Positions 9,187 through 20,774 of a DNA stretch of 64,000 nucleotides are shown here, piece after piece. This stretch comes from Microthrix sp041394405 (GTDB lineage: Bacteria > Actinomycetota > Acidimicrobiia > Acidimicrobiales > Microtrichaceae): positions 992,001-1,056,000 of the forward strand of contig JAWKIF010000006.1 in the NCBI GenBank assembly GCA_041394405.1, written 5' to 3'. The translations under genes were made by a program, and so were the position numbers. How positions within the stretch are numbered: the stretch's first letter is position 1; each line of letters starts with the position of its first letter. The notes under the pieces are model-generated. The model was not told where the DNA came from. It did not search any database and saw nothing but the letters and a program-made list of their open reading frames with translations.

Positions 9187-9636
9187 ATGAGGGGCGCGGC
9201 AGACTCGGTGCTGCTGCTGTCGGGCCCCAACCTCAACCTGCTAGGCGCCCGCCAGCCCGAGGTGTACGGCACGGCCACGCTGGCCGACCACGTCGCCACG
9301 GCCACTGAGACCGCAGCGGCCCACGGACTGGTCGTGGAGTCGGTGGCCACCAACGCCGAGTCGGAGGCCGTCGAGGCGGTTCACCGTGCCCGCAACGACC
9401 ACGTCGCCATTGTGGTGAATCCCGGCGCGCTGACCCACTACTCGTGGGCGCTGCACGACGCCCTGGCCGCCTTCGAAGGCCCGGTCATCGAGCTGCACAT
9501 CTCCAACCCCGACGCCCGCGAACCGTGGAGGCGCACCTCGGTCGTGGCCCCGGTGGCAACCGGCACCATCTCCGGATTCGGCGGTGACGGCTATCGATTG
9601 GCCATCGAGGCCGTGGCCACCATCCTGAAGGCCTGA
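9187..9636 (+). CDS. aroQ: 3-dehydroquinate dehydratase, type II
   Basis: 149 residues, typical of the small dodecameric type II enzyme, which dehydrates 3-dehydroquinate to 3-dehydroshikimate by a trans mechanism unrelated to AroD. Seen: LSGPNLNLLGARQPEVYG with the catalytic Arg and Tyr of the flexible lid, the NPGALTHYSWALHDAL active-site segment carrying Asn and His, and the ELHISNP motif. The family usually has NPAAYTH; Gly and Leu replace Ala and Tyr here. It lies 31 bases after aroB, so the two are probably co-transcribed. Confidence 0.94.
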   Translation: MRGAADSVLLLSGPNLNLLGARQPEVYGTATLADHVATATETAAAHGLVVESVATNAESEAVEAVHRARNDHVAIVVNPGALTHYSWALHDALAAFEGPVIELHISNPDAREPWRRTSVVAPVATGTISGFGGDGYRLAIEAVATILKA

Positions 9637-9704
9637 GTGGAGCGGCCGATCGGTTTCCCCGTCGGGCAACCCACGCAGAGCGGAGCCGCCGGGCGCCGCG
9701 CGGA

Positions 9705-9710
9705 TAGCCT
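9705..9710 (+). promoter_or_regulatory. Putative -10 hexamer upstream of efp
   Basis: TAGCCT, about 45 bases before the efp ATG. It would give a short leader of roughly 38 bases that includes a GAGGA ribosome site close to the ATG. No clear -35 element was seen. Confidence 0.3.
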
Positions 9711-9755
9711 GTCTGCCGCCCCGTTCACCCCACGACGACGCCCGAGGACCCCCGC

Positions 9756-10319
9756 ATGGCACAGATCTCCACTGCAGACTTCAAGAACGGCATGACGCTC
9801 GACCTCGACGACGGGCTGTTCACCCTGGTGGAGTTCCAACACGTCAAGCCCGGCAAGGGCGGGGCGTTCGTGCGCACCAAGCTGAAGAACGTGCGAACCG
9901 GGGCGGTCCTGGACCGCACGATGCGGGCCGGCGAGAAGATGGAGCGGGCCATCGTCGACAAGAAGGACATGTCCATGCTGTACCGCGACGGCAGCGACTT
10001 CGTGTTCATGGACTCCAACACCTACGAGCAGCTCTCGGTGCCGCCCGAGACGGTGGGTGAGGCGGCCGACTACCTGGAGGACAACTCCACCGCCGTGGTG
10101 GTGTTCTACGGCGACGAGATCATCGGCATCGATCTTCCGGCGTCGGTGGACCTGGCGATCGCAGAGACCGAGCCAGGCGTGCAGGGCGACCGGTCCTCCG
10201 GCGGCACCAAGCCGGCCACGCTCTCCACCGGCAAGGTGGTCCAAGTGCCGCTCTTCGTCAACTCGTCGGACACCGTCAAGATCGACACCCGCACCGGCGA
10301 GTACCTGACGCGTGCCTGA
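9756..10319 (+). CDS. efp: Elongation factor P
   Basis: 187 residues, full length. EF-P binds ribosomes stalled at polyproline and promotes peptide bond formation. The conserved lysine loop reads KPGKGGAF near residue 30, in the domain I position that is modified in some bacteria; no modification gene is seen nearby. The C-terminal signature region DTVKIDTRTGEYLTRA is intact. The ATG is preceded by GAGGA. The stop overlaps the nusB start by eight bases, so efp and nusB are likely co-transcribed, as in many Gram-positive genomes. Confidence 0.96.
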   Translation: MAQISTADFKNGMTLDLDDGLFTLVEFQHVKPGKGGAFVRTKLKNVRTGAVLDRTMRAGEKMERAIVDKKDMSMLYRDGSDFVFMDSNTYEQLSVPPETVGEAADYLEDNSTAVVVFYGDEIIGIDLPASVDLAIAETEPGVQGDRSSGGTKPATLSTGKVVQVPLFVNSSDTVKIDTRTGEYLTRA

Positions 10320-10761
10320 GGATCCCTCCGCTCCGGTACCGCCGCCCGTCTTGGGCGGCCGACGTGAGGCTCGGGAGCAGGCGTTGTTGCTCCTGTACGA
10401 GGCCGAGATCCGCTCGGCGGATTCGGCGACCATGGTGGCCGAATCCGTGCTGGAGCCCGACGACTACACCGCCGATGTTCTGGCGGGCGTCGAGGCGCAT
10501 CGCGACGAACTCGACCGCCTTCTCGGCGCCCGATCGGGCGATTGGCCGGTGCACCGCCTGGCAGCCCTCGACCGGGCCGTACTGCGGCTGGGCGCCTGGG
10601 AGCTGATCCATCGCGACGACGTGCCCACCGCCGTCGTGCTGAACGAGGCGGTCGAGCTGGCCAAGCGCTACGGCAGCGACGACTCGGGTGGATTCGTCAA
10701 CGGCGTGCTGGCCAACCTGGCAGCCGAGGTGCGCCCCGGCGCTGCTGGGCGCGATGGCTGA
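10312..10761 (+). CDS. nusB: Transcription antitermination factor NusB
   Basis: 149 residues, all-helical NusB fold; with NusE (S10) it binds boxA RNA during rRNA antitermination. Family motifs: the N-terminal RREAREQALLLLYEAE, the central LDRAVLRLGAWEL, and the C-terminal VVLNEAVELAKRYGSDDSGGFVNGVL. The GTG start overlaps the end of efp, and the gene's own stop overlaps the start of pyrR, so nusB links the translation pair to the pyrimidine operon. Confidence 0.95.
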   Translation: MPEDPSAPVPPPVLGGRREAREQALLLLYEAEIRSADSATMVAESVLEPDDYTADVLAGVEAHRDELDRLLGARSGDWPVHRLAALDRAVLRLGAWELIHRDDVPTAVVLNEAVELAKRYGSDDSGGFVNGVLANLAAEVRPGAAGRDG

Positions 10762-11347
10762 GCGAGAACGGCGCCTCGCCCGCCCATTCGGGGGCACGTT
10801 CCAGCCCCGGGTTCGGGTGATGGACGCCGACGACATGGCCCGCGCCCGACGTCGCATGGCGGGCGAGATCATCGAACGCAACGGTGGCCTTGACGGGCTG
10901 GTGCTGATCGGCCTGCAGACCGGTGGGGTGGAGCTGGCCCATGGGTTGGCCATCGAGATCGCATCGCTGGAACGGGGCGCAGAGGCGGATGCCCACGATG
11001 CCGTTGATGTGCCCGTCGGCACATTGGATGTGGTCATGCACCGCGACGACGTCGGCATCCGCCCGCTGCTCCCCGAGGCACCCACGGTGATCCCGGTGGA
11101 CCTCACCGGCACCACGGTGGTGCTGACCGACGACGTGCTCTTCACCGGCCGCACCGTGCGGGCCGCGCTCGATGCGCTGGCGGATTGGGGGCGACCCCGG
11201 GCGGTACAGCTGGCCGTCATGGTCGATCGCGGTCACCGCGAGCTGCCCGTGGCCCCGGACTACGTGGGCAAGGTGGTGCCCACCCGCCGGGTGGAGATGG
11301 TGGACGTCGGGGGCGATGGGGTGGACCTGGGGGAGCTGGTGAAGTGA
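10754..11347 (+). CDS. pyrR: Bifunctional pyrimidine operon regulator / uracil phosphoribosyltransferase PyrR
   Basis: 197 residues from the ATG overlapping the nusB stop. PyrR binds UMP/UTP and, in actinobacteria, is thought to control pyr mRNA, usually with weak uracil phosphoribosyltransferase activity. The PRPP-binding loop VVLTDDVLFTGRTVRAALDAL is clear, as are LVLIGLQTGGVELA and the VMVDRGHRELPVAPDYVGK tail. It is directly upstream of pyrB, pyrC and carA-carB. I saw no obvious PyrR-binding anti-antiterminator, but the pyrR-pyrB gap is only about 50 bases. Confidence 0.95.
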   Translation: MAERERRLARPFGGTFQPRVRVMDADDMARARRRMAGEIIERNGGLDGLVLIGLQTGGVELAHGLAIEIASLERGAEADAHDAVDVPVGTLDVVMHRDDVGIRPLLPEAPTVIPVDLTGTTVVLTDDVLFTGRTVRAALDALADWGRPRAVQLAVMVDRGHRELPVAPDYVGKVVPTRRVEMVDVGGDGVDLGELVK

Positions 11348-11399
11348 TGGTGGACCGGTTGGGTGACAGCGGTCGGCGGACTTCTGCGGGAGTGCTGTA

Positions 11400-12440
11400 G
11401 TGGCCGATCTTCTGGATGTCGCGGCGTTGGGGCGCTCTGGCGTCGAGGAGCTTCATCGGTTGACCGATCGCATGGTGGAGGTGTGTCATCGCCCCATCCC
11501 CAAGAGTCCGGCGCTGCGCGGCCGCACGGTGGTGAGCTGCTTCTTCGAGGATTCCACCCGAACCCGGTTGAGCTTCGAGGCGGCCGCCCGGCGGCTGTCG
11601 GCCGACGTCATGGGCTTCTCGGCGGGCGCGTCGTCGATGTCCAAGGGGGAGTCGGTGCGCGACACCGTGCAAACCATCGACGCCATGCGTGTGGACGCCT
11701 ACGTCGTGCGCCACCGTTCGGCGGGGGTTCCCCACCAGATCTCCGCCTGGACCGACGCGGCGGTCATCAACGCGGGCGACGGTCAGCACGGCCACCCCAC
11801 CCAGGCGCTGCTGGACACCTACACCCTCACCCGGCACCTCCACGGCACGCCGGCGACGGGTGCGGGCCCGGCCCCGGGGCTCGACGGCGTTCGGGTGGTC
11901 ATGGTGGGCGACATCCGCCATTCTCGGGTGGCGCGCTCCAACATCGACGCCATGGTGGCCCTCGGCGCCGACGTGACGCTGGCCGCCCCGGCGACGCTGC
12001 TGCCCCCGACCATCGAGGCGTTCCCGGTGAGCGCCACCGACGACCTCGACGCCGCACTCGCCACCGCCGACGTGTGCTACGTGCTCCGCATCCAACGCGA
12101 ACGCATGGCCGAAGCGCTCGTGCCCACCATGCGGGAGTACACCGCCACCTTCGGTCTGACGGCCCGACGGTTGGGCCTGTTGGGGGAGCGGGCGGCCATC
12201 ATGCACCCGGGCCCCATGGTGCGCGGCCTGGAGATCGCTCCCCAGGCGGCCGACGACCCTCGCTCGCTGATCACCGCCCAGGTGGCCAATGGCGTGCCGA
12301 CCCGCATGGCGGTGCTGTTCTGGGCGCTGATGGAGGCTCCCGACGCCGTCGCCGCTCCGGGTGAATCGGGCGGCGAGTTCAGGATCGAGACCGAAACCGA
12401 GACCGAGAACACCGACGACACTGAGGAGACGCCGACGTGA
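11400..12440 (+). CDS. pyrB: Aspartate carbamoyltransferase, catalytic subunit
   Basis: 346 residues from a GTG start. It condenses carbamoyl phosphate with aspartate. Carbamoyl phosphate motif: FFEDSTRTRLSFE, followed by the mobile loop SSMSKGESVRDT. Later motifs include VRHRSAGVPH, NAGDGQHGHPTQALLDTYTL and the closing HPGPMVRGLEI. The C-terminal 30 residues are an acidic Glu/Thr-rich tail (ETETETEN) beyond the normal end of the enzyme. No regulatory pyrI subunit is seen. The stop overlaps the pyrC start. Confidence 0.96.
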   Translation: MADLLDVAALGRSGVEELHRLTDRMVEVCHRPIPKSPALRGRTVVSCFFEDSTRTRLSFEAAARRLSADVMGFSAGASSMSKGESVRDTVQTIDAMRVDAYVVRHRSAGVPHQISAWTDAAVINAGDGQHGHPTQALLDTYTLTRHLHGTPATGAGPAPGLDGVRVVMVGDIRHSRVARSNIDAMVALGADVTLAAPATLLPPTIEAFPVSATDDLDAALATADVCYVLRIQRERMAEALVPTMREYTATFGLTARRLGLLGERAAIMHPGPMVRGLEIAPQAADDPRSLITAQVANGVPTRMAVLFWALMEAPDAVAAPGESGGEFRIETETETENTDDTEETPT

Positions 12441-13747
12441 GCATCCTGGCCCTGCGGGGCGGCCGCCTGTGGAATGCCGATGAGGGCCCCGCCGAGCGGG
12501 GTGGAACTCCGGCGGATGGGCCGGTGGATGTCCTGGTCGCCGACGGGGTGATCGCCGCTGTTGGGCCCGAGCTTGGCGACCACGACGCCGACGTCACGGT
12601 CGACTGTTCGGGTGCGGTGGTGGCGCCGGGGCTGGTCGACCTGCACACCCACCTGCGCCAACCCGGGCGGGAGGAGGCCGAGACCATCGAGTCGGGTTCC
12701 CGGGCGGCGGCCCTGGGCGGCTACACGGCGGTGCTGGCCATGCCCAACACCACCCCGGCCATCGACTCGGCGGAGGTCGTTCGCGAGGTGCTGGAGCTGG
12801 GCCGCAGCGCGCTGTGCGCGGTGCATACCTCCGGAGCGATCACCGCGGGTCGGGCGGGGGAGACGCTGGCCCCGTTGGCCGAGATGGCGGCCTTGGGCGT
12901 CACCCTGTTCACCGATGACGGCGACGGTGTTCAGGACGACGCGCTCATGCGTCGGGCGCTGGAGTACGCCGGGGGGTTGGGCGTTGTGTTGGCTCAACAC
13001 TGCGAGGTGAAGTCGCTCTCGAGGGGTACCTGTATGCACGAGGGCGACGTGTCGACCCGCCTTGGGCTCCCGGGCCAACCGGCGGAGGCCGAGGAGTTGA
13101 TGGTCATGCGTGACATCGCGCTGTGCCGCCTCACCCGGACGCCGGTGCACTTCCTGCACCTGTCCACCGCACGCTCGGTGCAGCTGGTTCGCGAGGCCAA
13201 GGCCGAGGGCCTACCCGTCACCGCCGAGGCCGCACCGCACCACTTCACGCTCACCCACGAGGCCTGCGCCGGCTATGACCCCACGTTCAAGGTGCACCCG
13301 CCGCTGCGCACCGCCGCCGACGTTGTTGCCGTGAAGGCCGGCCTGGGCGAGGGCACCATCGACGCCATCGCCACCGATCATGCTCCCCATACCCCGGACA
13401 GCAAGGAGCTGCCCTTCGATCAGGCTCCGCCCGGCATGCTGGGCCTGGAGTACGCCCTGGCCCTGGCGCTCACCGAGCTGGACCTGTCGTTGCCACGGAT
13501 CGTGGAGCTGCTGTCCATCCGGCCCGCTGCGATCGCCCGGATGGCCGACCAGGGCCGGCCGGTGGCGGTGGGCGAACCGGCCAACCTGTGCGTCATCGAC
13601 CCCGCAGCGATGTGGACCATCGACGACACCGGCGGTGCCTCCCGCAGCCGCAACGTGCCCTATGTGGGACGCAAGGTACGGGGCCGGGTGCGTCACACCG
13701 TCTGCGCCGGCGAACTCACCGTGCTCGGCGGCGAAGCCCAGGGCTAG
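12437..13747 (+). CDS. pyrC: Dihydroorotase
   Basis: 436 residues, class I amidohydrolase type. It closes carbamoyl aspartate to dihydroorotate. Metal motif VDLHTHLRQPG with the two histidines; GGYTAVLAMPNTTPA follows. Further ligands are expected in QHCEVKSL and in the HFLHLSTARSV segment, and the catalytic Asp in IATDHAPHTPDSK. The GTG start overlaps the pyrB stop (GTGA). It is followed by two strong hairpins (13766-13799) before carA, suggesting that transcription is at least partly ended here. Confidence 0.96.
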   Translation: MSILALRGGRLWNADEGPAERGGTPADGPVDVLVADGVIAAVGPELGDHDADVTVDCSGAVVAPGLVDLHTHLRQPGREEAETIESGSRAAALGGYTAVLAMPNTTPAIDSAEVVREVLELGRSALCAVHTSGAITAGRAGETLAPLAEMAALGVTLFTDDGDGVQDDALMRRALEYAGGLGVVLAQHCEVKSLSRGTCMHEGDVSTRLGLPGQPAEAEELMVMRDIALCRLTRTPVHFLHLSTARSVQLVREAKAEGLPVTAEAAPHHFTLTHEACAGYDPTFKVHPPLRTAADVVAVKAGLGEGTIDAIATDHAPHTPDSKELPFDQAPPGMLGLEYALALALTELDLSLPRIVELLSIRPAAIARMADQGRPVAVGEPANLCVIDPAAMWTIDDTGGASRSRNVPYVGRKVRGRVRHTVCAGELTVLGGEAQG

Positions 13748-13765
13748 CGCCACTGGCGCACCGCG

Positions 13766-13799
13766 GCCGCAGCGAACCGCTGCGGCGCCGAGCGGCGCC
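13766..13799 (+). terminator. Two adjacent GC-rich hairpins between pyrC and carA
   Basis: GCCGCAGCG at 13766-13774 pairs perfectly with CGCTGCGGC at 13778-13786 (three-base loop). A second stem, GGCGCC at 13784-13789 with GGCGCC at 13794-13799, overlaps it. There is no U-tract, as is common for high-GC actinobacterial terminators. It separates pyrC from carA, which has its own apparent promoter. Confidence 0.4.
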
Positions 13800-13842
13800 G
13801 CCGGTCGCATCGCGGGAGTTCGAGCGAGCGACCGTCTGGCGG

Positions 13843-13848
13843 TACGTT
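13843..13848 (+). promoter_or_regulatory. Putative -10 element of a leaderless carA promoter
   Basis: TACGTT lies seven bases before the GTG at 13856, with no ribosome site between. This supports choosing that GTG rather than the TTG at 13847 as the carA start. Confidence 0.45.
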
Positions 13849-13855
13849 GTGGGCC

Positions 13856-14938
13856 GTGACCATTACCGAGGCTGCACTGGTTCTGAGCGACGGCTCGCTG
13901 TTTGAGGGTGAGGCCATCGGCGCCCGTCCGGAGGGTGGCGTGACCGCCGGCGAGGTGGTGTTCAACACGGTGTTGTCGGGCTATCAGGAGGTGCTGTCGG
14001 ACCCCAGCTATGCCGGGCAGATCGTGACCTTCACCTATCCCCACATTGGCAACTACGGCGCGACCGCGGCCGACAACGAGGCACCGGCCCCGCACTGCTC
14101 GGGGGTCGTGGTGCGAGACCTGGCTCGGCGCCGCTCCAACTGGCGGGCCGACGCCGACCTGGATGCGTGGCTCTCCGGCCATGGCCTGGCCGGCATCGCC
14201 GGCGTGGACACCCGGCGGCTGACGCGGCACCTGCGCGACGGGGGTGCGGTGCCCGGCGTGTTCGGCACGGCCGATGAATCCGTCCTGCGCAGCGCGGCAG
14301 CCGCCGCAACTGGCACGGACGGCACCGACCTGACCCGCCTGGTGACGACGTCGGAACCGTACGTTCGGCCCGGCGGCCCTCGTCGCGTGGTGGCGGTGGA
14401 CTTCGGCATCAAGGCCACGATCCTGTCGTGCCTCGAACCGCTGGCCACCGTGACGGTCGTACCCGCCGGAACCGGCGCCGACGACATTCTGGCGTTGGAG
14501 CCCGAGGGGGTCTTCCTGTCCAACGGCCCCGGCGACCCCGCAGCGGTCGCCCACGCCCCGGCGGTCATCGCCGCATTGCTGGGACAGGTGCCCATCTTTG
14601 GCATCTGCATGGGCCATCAGCTGTTGGCCACCGCCCTGGGCGCCAGCACCTACAAGCTGCCTTTTGGGCACCACGGCGGCAACCATCCGGTGCAGGATCG
14701 ACTCACCAACAAGGTGGAGATCACCAGCCAGAACCACAACTACTGCGTCGACCCCGCCGGCATCGACGGGGTGCAGTTGACCCATGTCAACCTCAACGAC
14801 GAGACGCTGGAGGGGTTCGTGGGCACCGACGTGGCCGCCCTCGGCATCCAGTACCACCCCGAGGCGGGCCCGGGGCCCCACGACAGCCGTTACCTGTTCG
14901 ATCGCTTCGCCGAGCTGATCGACGCACGAGCCACCTGA
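13856..14938 (+). CDS. carA: Carbamoyl-phosphate synthase, small (glutaminase) subunit
   Basis: 360 residues. It hydrolyses glutamine and channels ammonia to CarB. N-terminal domain: ALVLSDGSLFEGEAIG and TGEVVFNTVLSGYQEVLSDPSY-like sequence. C-terminal class I glutaminase: the nucleophile in GICMGHQLLATALG, with the catalytic His and Glu in QYHPEAGPGPHDS. The GTG start is supported by an upstream TACGTT at leaderless spacing; a TTG three codons earlier is possible. carB is 1.4 kb downstream, separated by a minus-strand gene and a cytochrome gene, which is unusual since carAB are normally adjacent. Confidence 0.95.
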   Translation: MTITEAALVLSDGSLFEGEAIGARPEGGVTAGEVVFNTVLSGYQEVLSDPSYAGQIVTFTYPHIGNYGATAADNEAPAPHCSGVVVRDLARRRSNWRADADLDAWLSGHGLAGIAGVDTRRLTRHLRDGGAVPGVFGTADESVLRSAAAAATGTDGTDLTRLVTTSEPYVRPGGPRRVVAVDFGIKATILSCLEPLATVTVVPAGTGADDILALEPEGVFLSNGPGDPAAVAHAPAVIAALLGQVPIFGICMGHQLLATALGASTYKLPFGHHGGNHPVQDRLTNKVEITSQNHNYCVDPAGIDGVQLTHVNLNDETLEGFVGTDVAALGIQYHPEAGPGPHDSRYLFDRFAELIDARAT

Positions 14939-14954
14939 GGTCCACGCCGCAGTC

Positions 14955-14987
14955 CGGCCCGGGGCAGACCCGGAAGCTTCCGGGCCG
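14955..14987. terminator. Hairpin between convergent carA and the DUF2505-like gene
   Basis: CGGCCCGG (14955-14962) pairs with CCGGGCCG (14980-14987). The inner bases 14969-14984 are a perfect 16-base palindrome (CCCGGAAGCTTCCGGG). It sits between two converging genes and could stop transcription from both sides. No U-tract is present. Confidence 0.4.
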
Positions 14988-15034
14988 AGTCGCTGGCCGG
15001 CCGTCAGTGGGCCAGGAACGCCTCGGAGCTCTCC

Positions 15035-15523
15035 TCAGCCATTGAGCAACCTCAGCACTGCGCGCTCCTCCTCGGCGAGGTGCTCGGACAACCCGGACGT
15101 GATCGCACGCTCCACCTGGCCGCCCACCAGAAGCACCCGCACGCGCAGATCGCCGTCGACGCTTCGGTGGCTGGCGTCGCCGTCGCCGCCGTAGGCCACC
15201 CGGGCGGAGGCGGAGAGCTTGCTGGCGTAGTGCTCGGGCTGAAAGGCCACGGTGGCGGTGCCTGCGTCCAGATCGGTGACGGTCTCCTCCACCCACACCA
15301 GGCGCTTGGGGTCGACCACTGCCGTGGCGGCCGACGGCAGCGAGGCAATGAACCGGTAGCGCAGGCGCAACGTGACCCGCGAGCCGCGTTCGGAGCGGTC
15401 CAGCACCTCCGGCGCCGACACCTTGGAGAAGCCCGACAGGTCGCCCCACATCTCGGTGCCGGTGTACAGCTCGAGCAACCGATCCACGGAGGTGGGGAAG
15501 GCCTGGGCAACCGAGAACCGCAT
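15035..15523 (-). CDS. DUF2505-like (SRPBCC-fold) protein
   Basis: 162 residues starting MRFSVAQAF. The pattern (a start strand, YTGTEMWGDLSGFSKV, then alternating strands and a long C-terminal helix ending HLAEEERAVLRLLNG) resembles the actinobacterial DUF2505 family, which has a START/polyketide-cyclase-like ligand-binding fold; no substrate is known. The ATG at 15523 fits the family start; longer upstream starts add unrelated sequence. It is divergent from the cytochrome gene at 15618 and converges on carA. The sequence gives no link to pyrimidine metabolism. Confidence 0.7.
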   Translation of the reverse strand: MRFSVAQAFPTSVDRLLELYTGTEMWGDLSGFSKVSAPEVLDRSERGSRVTLRLRYRFIASLPSAATAVVDPKRLVWVEETVTDLDAGTATVAFQPEHYASKLSASARVAYGGDGDASHRSVDGDLRVRVLLVGGQVERAITSGLSEHLAEEERAVLRLLNG

Positions 15524-15603
15524 GACGGAGATGGTGCCATGTCCGATGCCCCCCATGCTGTGATCGAACGCCCTCGCGCTGGGATGGGCCGTCCTGAGCG
15601 CGG

Positions 15604-15609
15604 TACCGT
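15604..15609 (+). promoter_or_regulatory. Putative -10 element of a leaderless cytochrome c promoter
   Basis: TACCGT lies eight bases before the GTG at 15618, with no ribosome site between. Confidence 0.35.
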
Positions 15610-15617
15610 CACACGCT

Positions 15618-16037
15618 GTGAAGCGCCCTCGGACAGCGACCTCGACCAACTTCCGCCTGGCGGCGGGCGGCATCGCAGCGATGGTGGCCCTGCTCGCCGG
15701 GTGCGGGGGCGGGGACCAGCTGAGCGGCGAGGCAGCATCCGGGGAGGACCTGTACCGCTCCCTGGGCTGTGCCCAGTGTCACTCGACCTCGCCCGGGGTG
15801 GCCATCCACGGGCCAAGTTGGGCGGGGCTCGCCGGTTCCGAGGTGACGCTGGCCGATGGCACCACGGTGACGGCCGACCGGGAGTACCTCGAGCGGGCGA
15901 TCACCGATCCCGATGCGGATCTGACCGAGGGTTACGGCGACCGCGCCATCATGCCGACGGTGCCGGTGGAGCCCGACCAGCTCGATGCTCTCGTCGCCTA
16001 CATCGAGTCGCTGGGCGAGCCCTCCAACGAGGGGTAG
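15618..16037 (+). CDS. c-type cytochrome lipoprotein
   Basis: 139 residues. A signal peptide (about residues 1-28) ends in a lipobox-like LLAGC, so the mature protein is probably a lipoprotein on the outer face of the membrane. One heme-binding CAQCH motif is at about residues 52-56; a candidate axial Met lies in the AIMPTVPV segment near residue 112. The C-terminal LDALVAYIESLG is typical of small class I cytochromes c, including those fused to cytochrome oxidase subunit II. It probably carries electrons in the periplasm-like space; the partner is unknown. It stands alone between carA and carB. Confidence 0.85.
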   Translation: MKRPRTATSTNFRLAAGGIAAMVALLAGCGGGDQLSGEAASGEDLYRSLGCAQCHSTSPGVAIHGPSWAGLAGSEVTLADGTTVTADREYLERAITDPDADLTEGYGDRAIMPTVPVEPDQLDALVAYIESLGEPSNEG

Positions 16038-16053
16038 CGACTCGCCCGCCTCC

Positions 16054-16172
16054 TCCGTAGTGGGGACAGCTGGTGGGGCTGGGGCGCCGGAATGAGTCCC
16101 CAGTTCGGGGGCTTCTCCGTAGTGGGGACAGCTGGTGGGGCTGGGGTGCCGGAATGGGTCCCCAGTTCGGGG
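16054..16172. repeat. Tandem pair of 62-base hairpin repeats (site 1)
   Basis: Two near-identical copies begin at 16054 and 16116, a 62-base period. Each holds GTGGGGACAGCTGGTGGGG, then CCGGAAT, then GTCCCCAGTTCGGG; GGGGAC and GTCCCC at the two ends are inverted repeats that can form a stem. A related pair in the opposite orientation, with the same period, lies at 39230-39353. No protein is encoded here. Confidence 0.75.
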
Positions 16173-16216
16173 AGTGTGGTCCGGGGCCGGCAGTTCGGGC
16201 CCCCGGCCGTGGCTGC

Positions 16217-16222
16217 TAGCTT
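16217..16222 (+). promoter_or_regulatory. Putative -10 hexamer upstream of carB
   Basis: TAGCTT, about 110 bases before the carB ATG, just after the repeat pair. It would give a leader of about 100 bases. Together with the carA-carB separation it suggests that carB has its own promoter. Confidence 0.3.
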
Positions 16223-16329
16223 CGTCCCTTTGATGGTCACCCCCCAGGTCCCCCGCGAGCATCGGCACGCATCGACGCGTGCCGCAGGGCTCACCGCACC
16301 CGCCAATCCGCCGTCGGGAGGTGCCGACC

Positions 16330-19633
<3,304 letters not shown>

Positions 19634-19650
<17 letters not shown>

Positions 19651-20581
19651 GGCGCCGGGGCCGTCCGCCCCGCAGGTTGACCTCACCACCCGGGTGGGCT
19701 CGCTGACGTTGCCCAACCCCATGATGTGCGCGGCCGGCACGGCGGGGCACGGCGCCGAGTTGGGCGCCTTCGTTGACCTGGGGGCGCTGGGCGCCGTGGT
19801 GGTGAAGTCGTTGTCGGTCGACCCCTGGCCGGGAAACCCCGCACCTCGGGTGCATCCGCTGCCCAGCGGCATGATCAACTCGGTCGGCCTGCAGGGGCCC
19901 GGCCTGGCCGCCTGGCAAGCCGAGGAGCTGCCCCAGCTGGTGGACAGCGGGGCACGGGTGGTGGTGTCCATCTGGGGGCGCAGCGTGGGCGACTTCGCGT
20001 CGGCGGCCCAGGCGGTGGGCGCGATGGGGCCGGAAGTGGTGGCCGTCGAGGTGAACCTGTCGTGCCCCAACCTTGCGGGGAAGTCGATGTTCGCCCACGA
20101 CGCGGCCGCCGCCGCCGAGGTGATGGCCGCCACCGCCGCCGCGGGCCGGCCCCGGTGGGCGAAGTTGTCGCCCAACACCGACCGCCTGGTGGCCGTCGCC
20201 GAGGCCTGCGCCGGGGCGGGAGCCGATGCGCTCACCCTCACCAACACGCTGCTGGGGCTGGTGATCGATCCCGAGGCTCGCCGCCCGGTGTTGGGTGCCG
20301 GTGGGGGCGGCGTGTCGGGCGCCGGGTTGGCACCCATCGCAGTGCGGGCGGTCTGGGACGTGGCCGCGGCGGTGGAGCTCCCCATCATCGGCGCGGGGGG
20401 CGTGTCGGATGCCAACGGCGCCTTACAGCTGCTGATGGCGGGGGCCTCGGCGGTGCAGGTGGGCACGGCCACCTTCGCCGATCCTCGGGCCCCGCAGCGG
20501 ATTCTGGAGGAGTTGACCCAGTGGTGCGCGGCTCACGGAGTTGGATCGATCTCCGAGCTGGTGGGGGCGGCGCAACCCTGA
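19634..20581 (+). CDS. pyrD: Dihydroorotate dehydrogenase, class 1-like
   Basis: 315 residues from a GTG overlapping the carB end. It oxidises dihydroorotate to orotate using FMN. The sequence is of the soluble class 1 type: LPNPMMCAAGTAGHG, NSVGLQGPG, and VEVNLSCPNL with the Cys base that marks class 1 (class 2 uses Ser); GAGGVSDANGALQLLMAGASAVQVGTA is the phosphate-binding end. Class 1B enzymes need the FeS-flavin partner PyrK, which is absent from this window. The pyrF gene follows. Confidence 0.88.
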
Positions 20582-20739
20582 TGGCACCCACCCCATCACC
20601 CACCGTTCGGCCCAGGCCGAAGGGTGATTCCGCAACTAGTGTCGCCGCAGCGGCACCTCGCCCCACGACGGAAGGCGTCTTGTCACCATGATGAACCAAC
20701 CCTCTGGCGCCGGCGGTCCTCGGCTCTTGCCCACCGGTG

Positions 20740-20745
20740 TAGGTT
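20740..20745 (+). promoter_or_regulatory. Putative -10 hexamer for pyrF
   Basis: TAGGTT, followed about 15 bases later by GGAGAGGA (20760-20767) and the GTG at 20775. The order fits a promoter, short leader and ribosome site, and supports the downstream pyrF start. Confidence 0.35.
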
Positions 20746-20774
20746 CGCCGACGGAACCCGGAGAGGACTACATC

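Noticed and set aside
6342..9353. A 1003-residue open frame on the minus strand
   Set aside because: It runs antisense to the PH-like gene, aroK and aroB, has Arg/Gly/His-rich composition and no family motifs. Long antisense frames are expected at this GC content.
10740..11399. PyrR attenuator between nusB/pyrR and pyrB
   Set aside because: The gaps are too short, and no anti-antiterminator or terminator pair was found; control may be translational instead.
16038..16329. CRISPR-like array
   Set aside because: Only two units with no unique spacers and no cas gene; the internal inverted repeat fits a REP-like element better.
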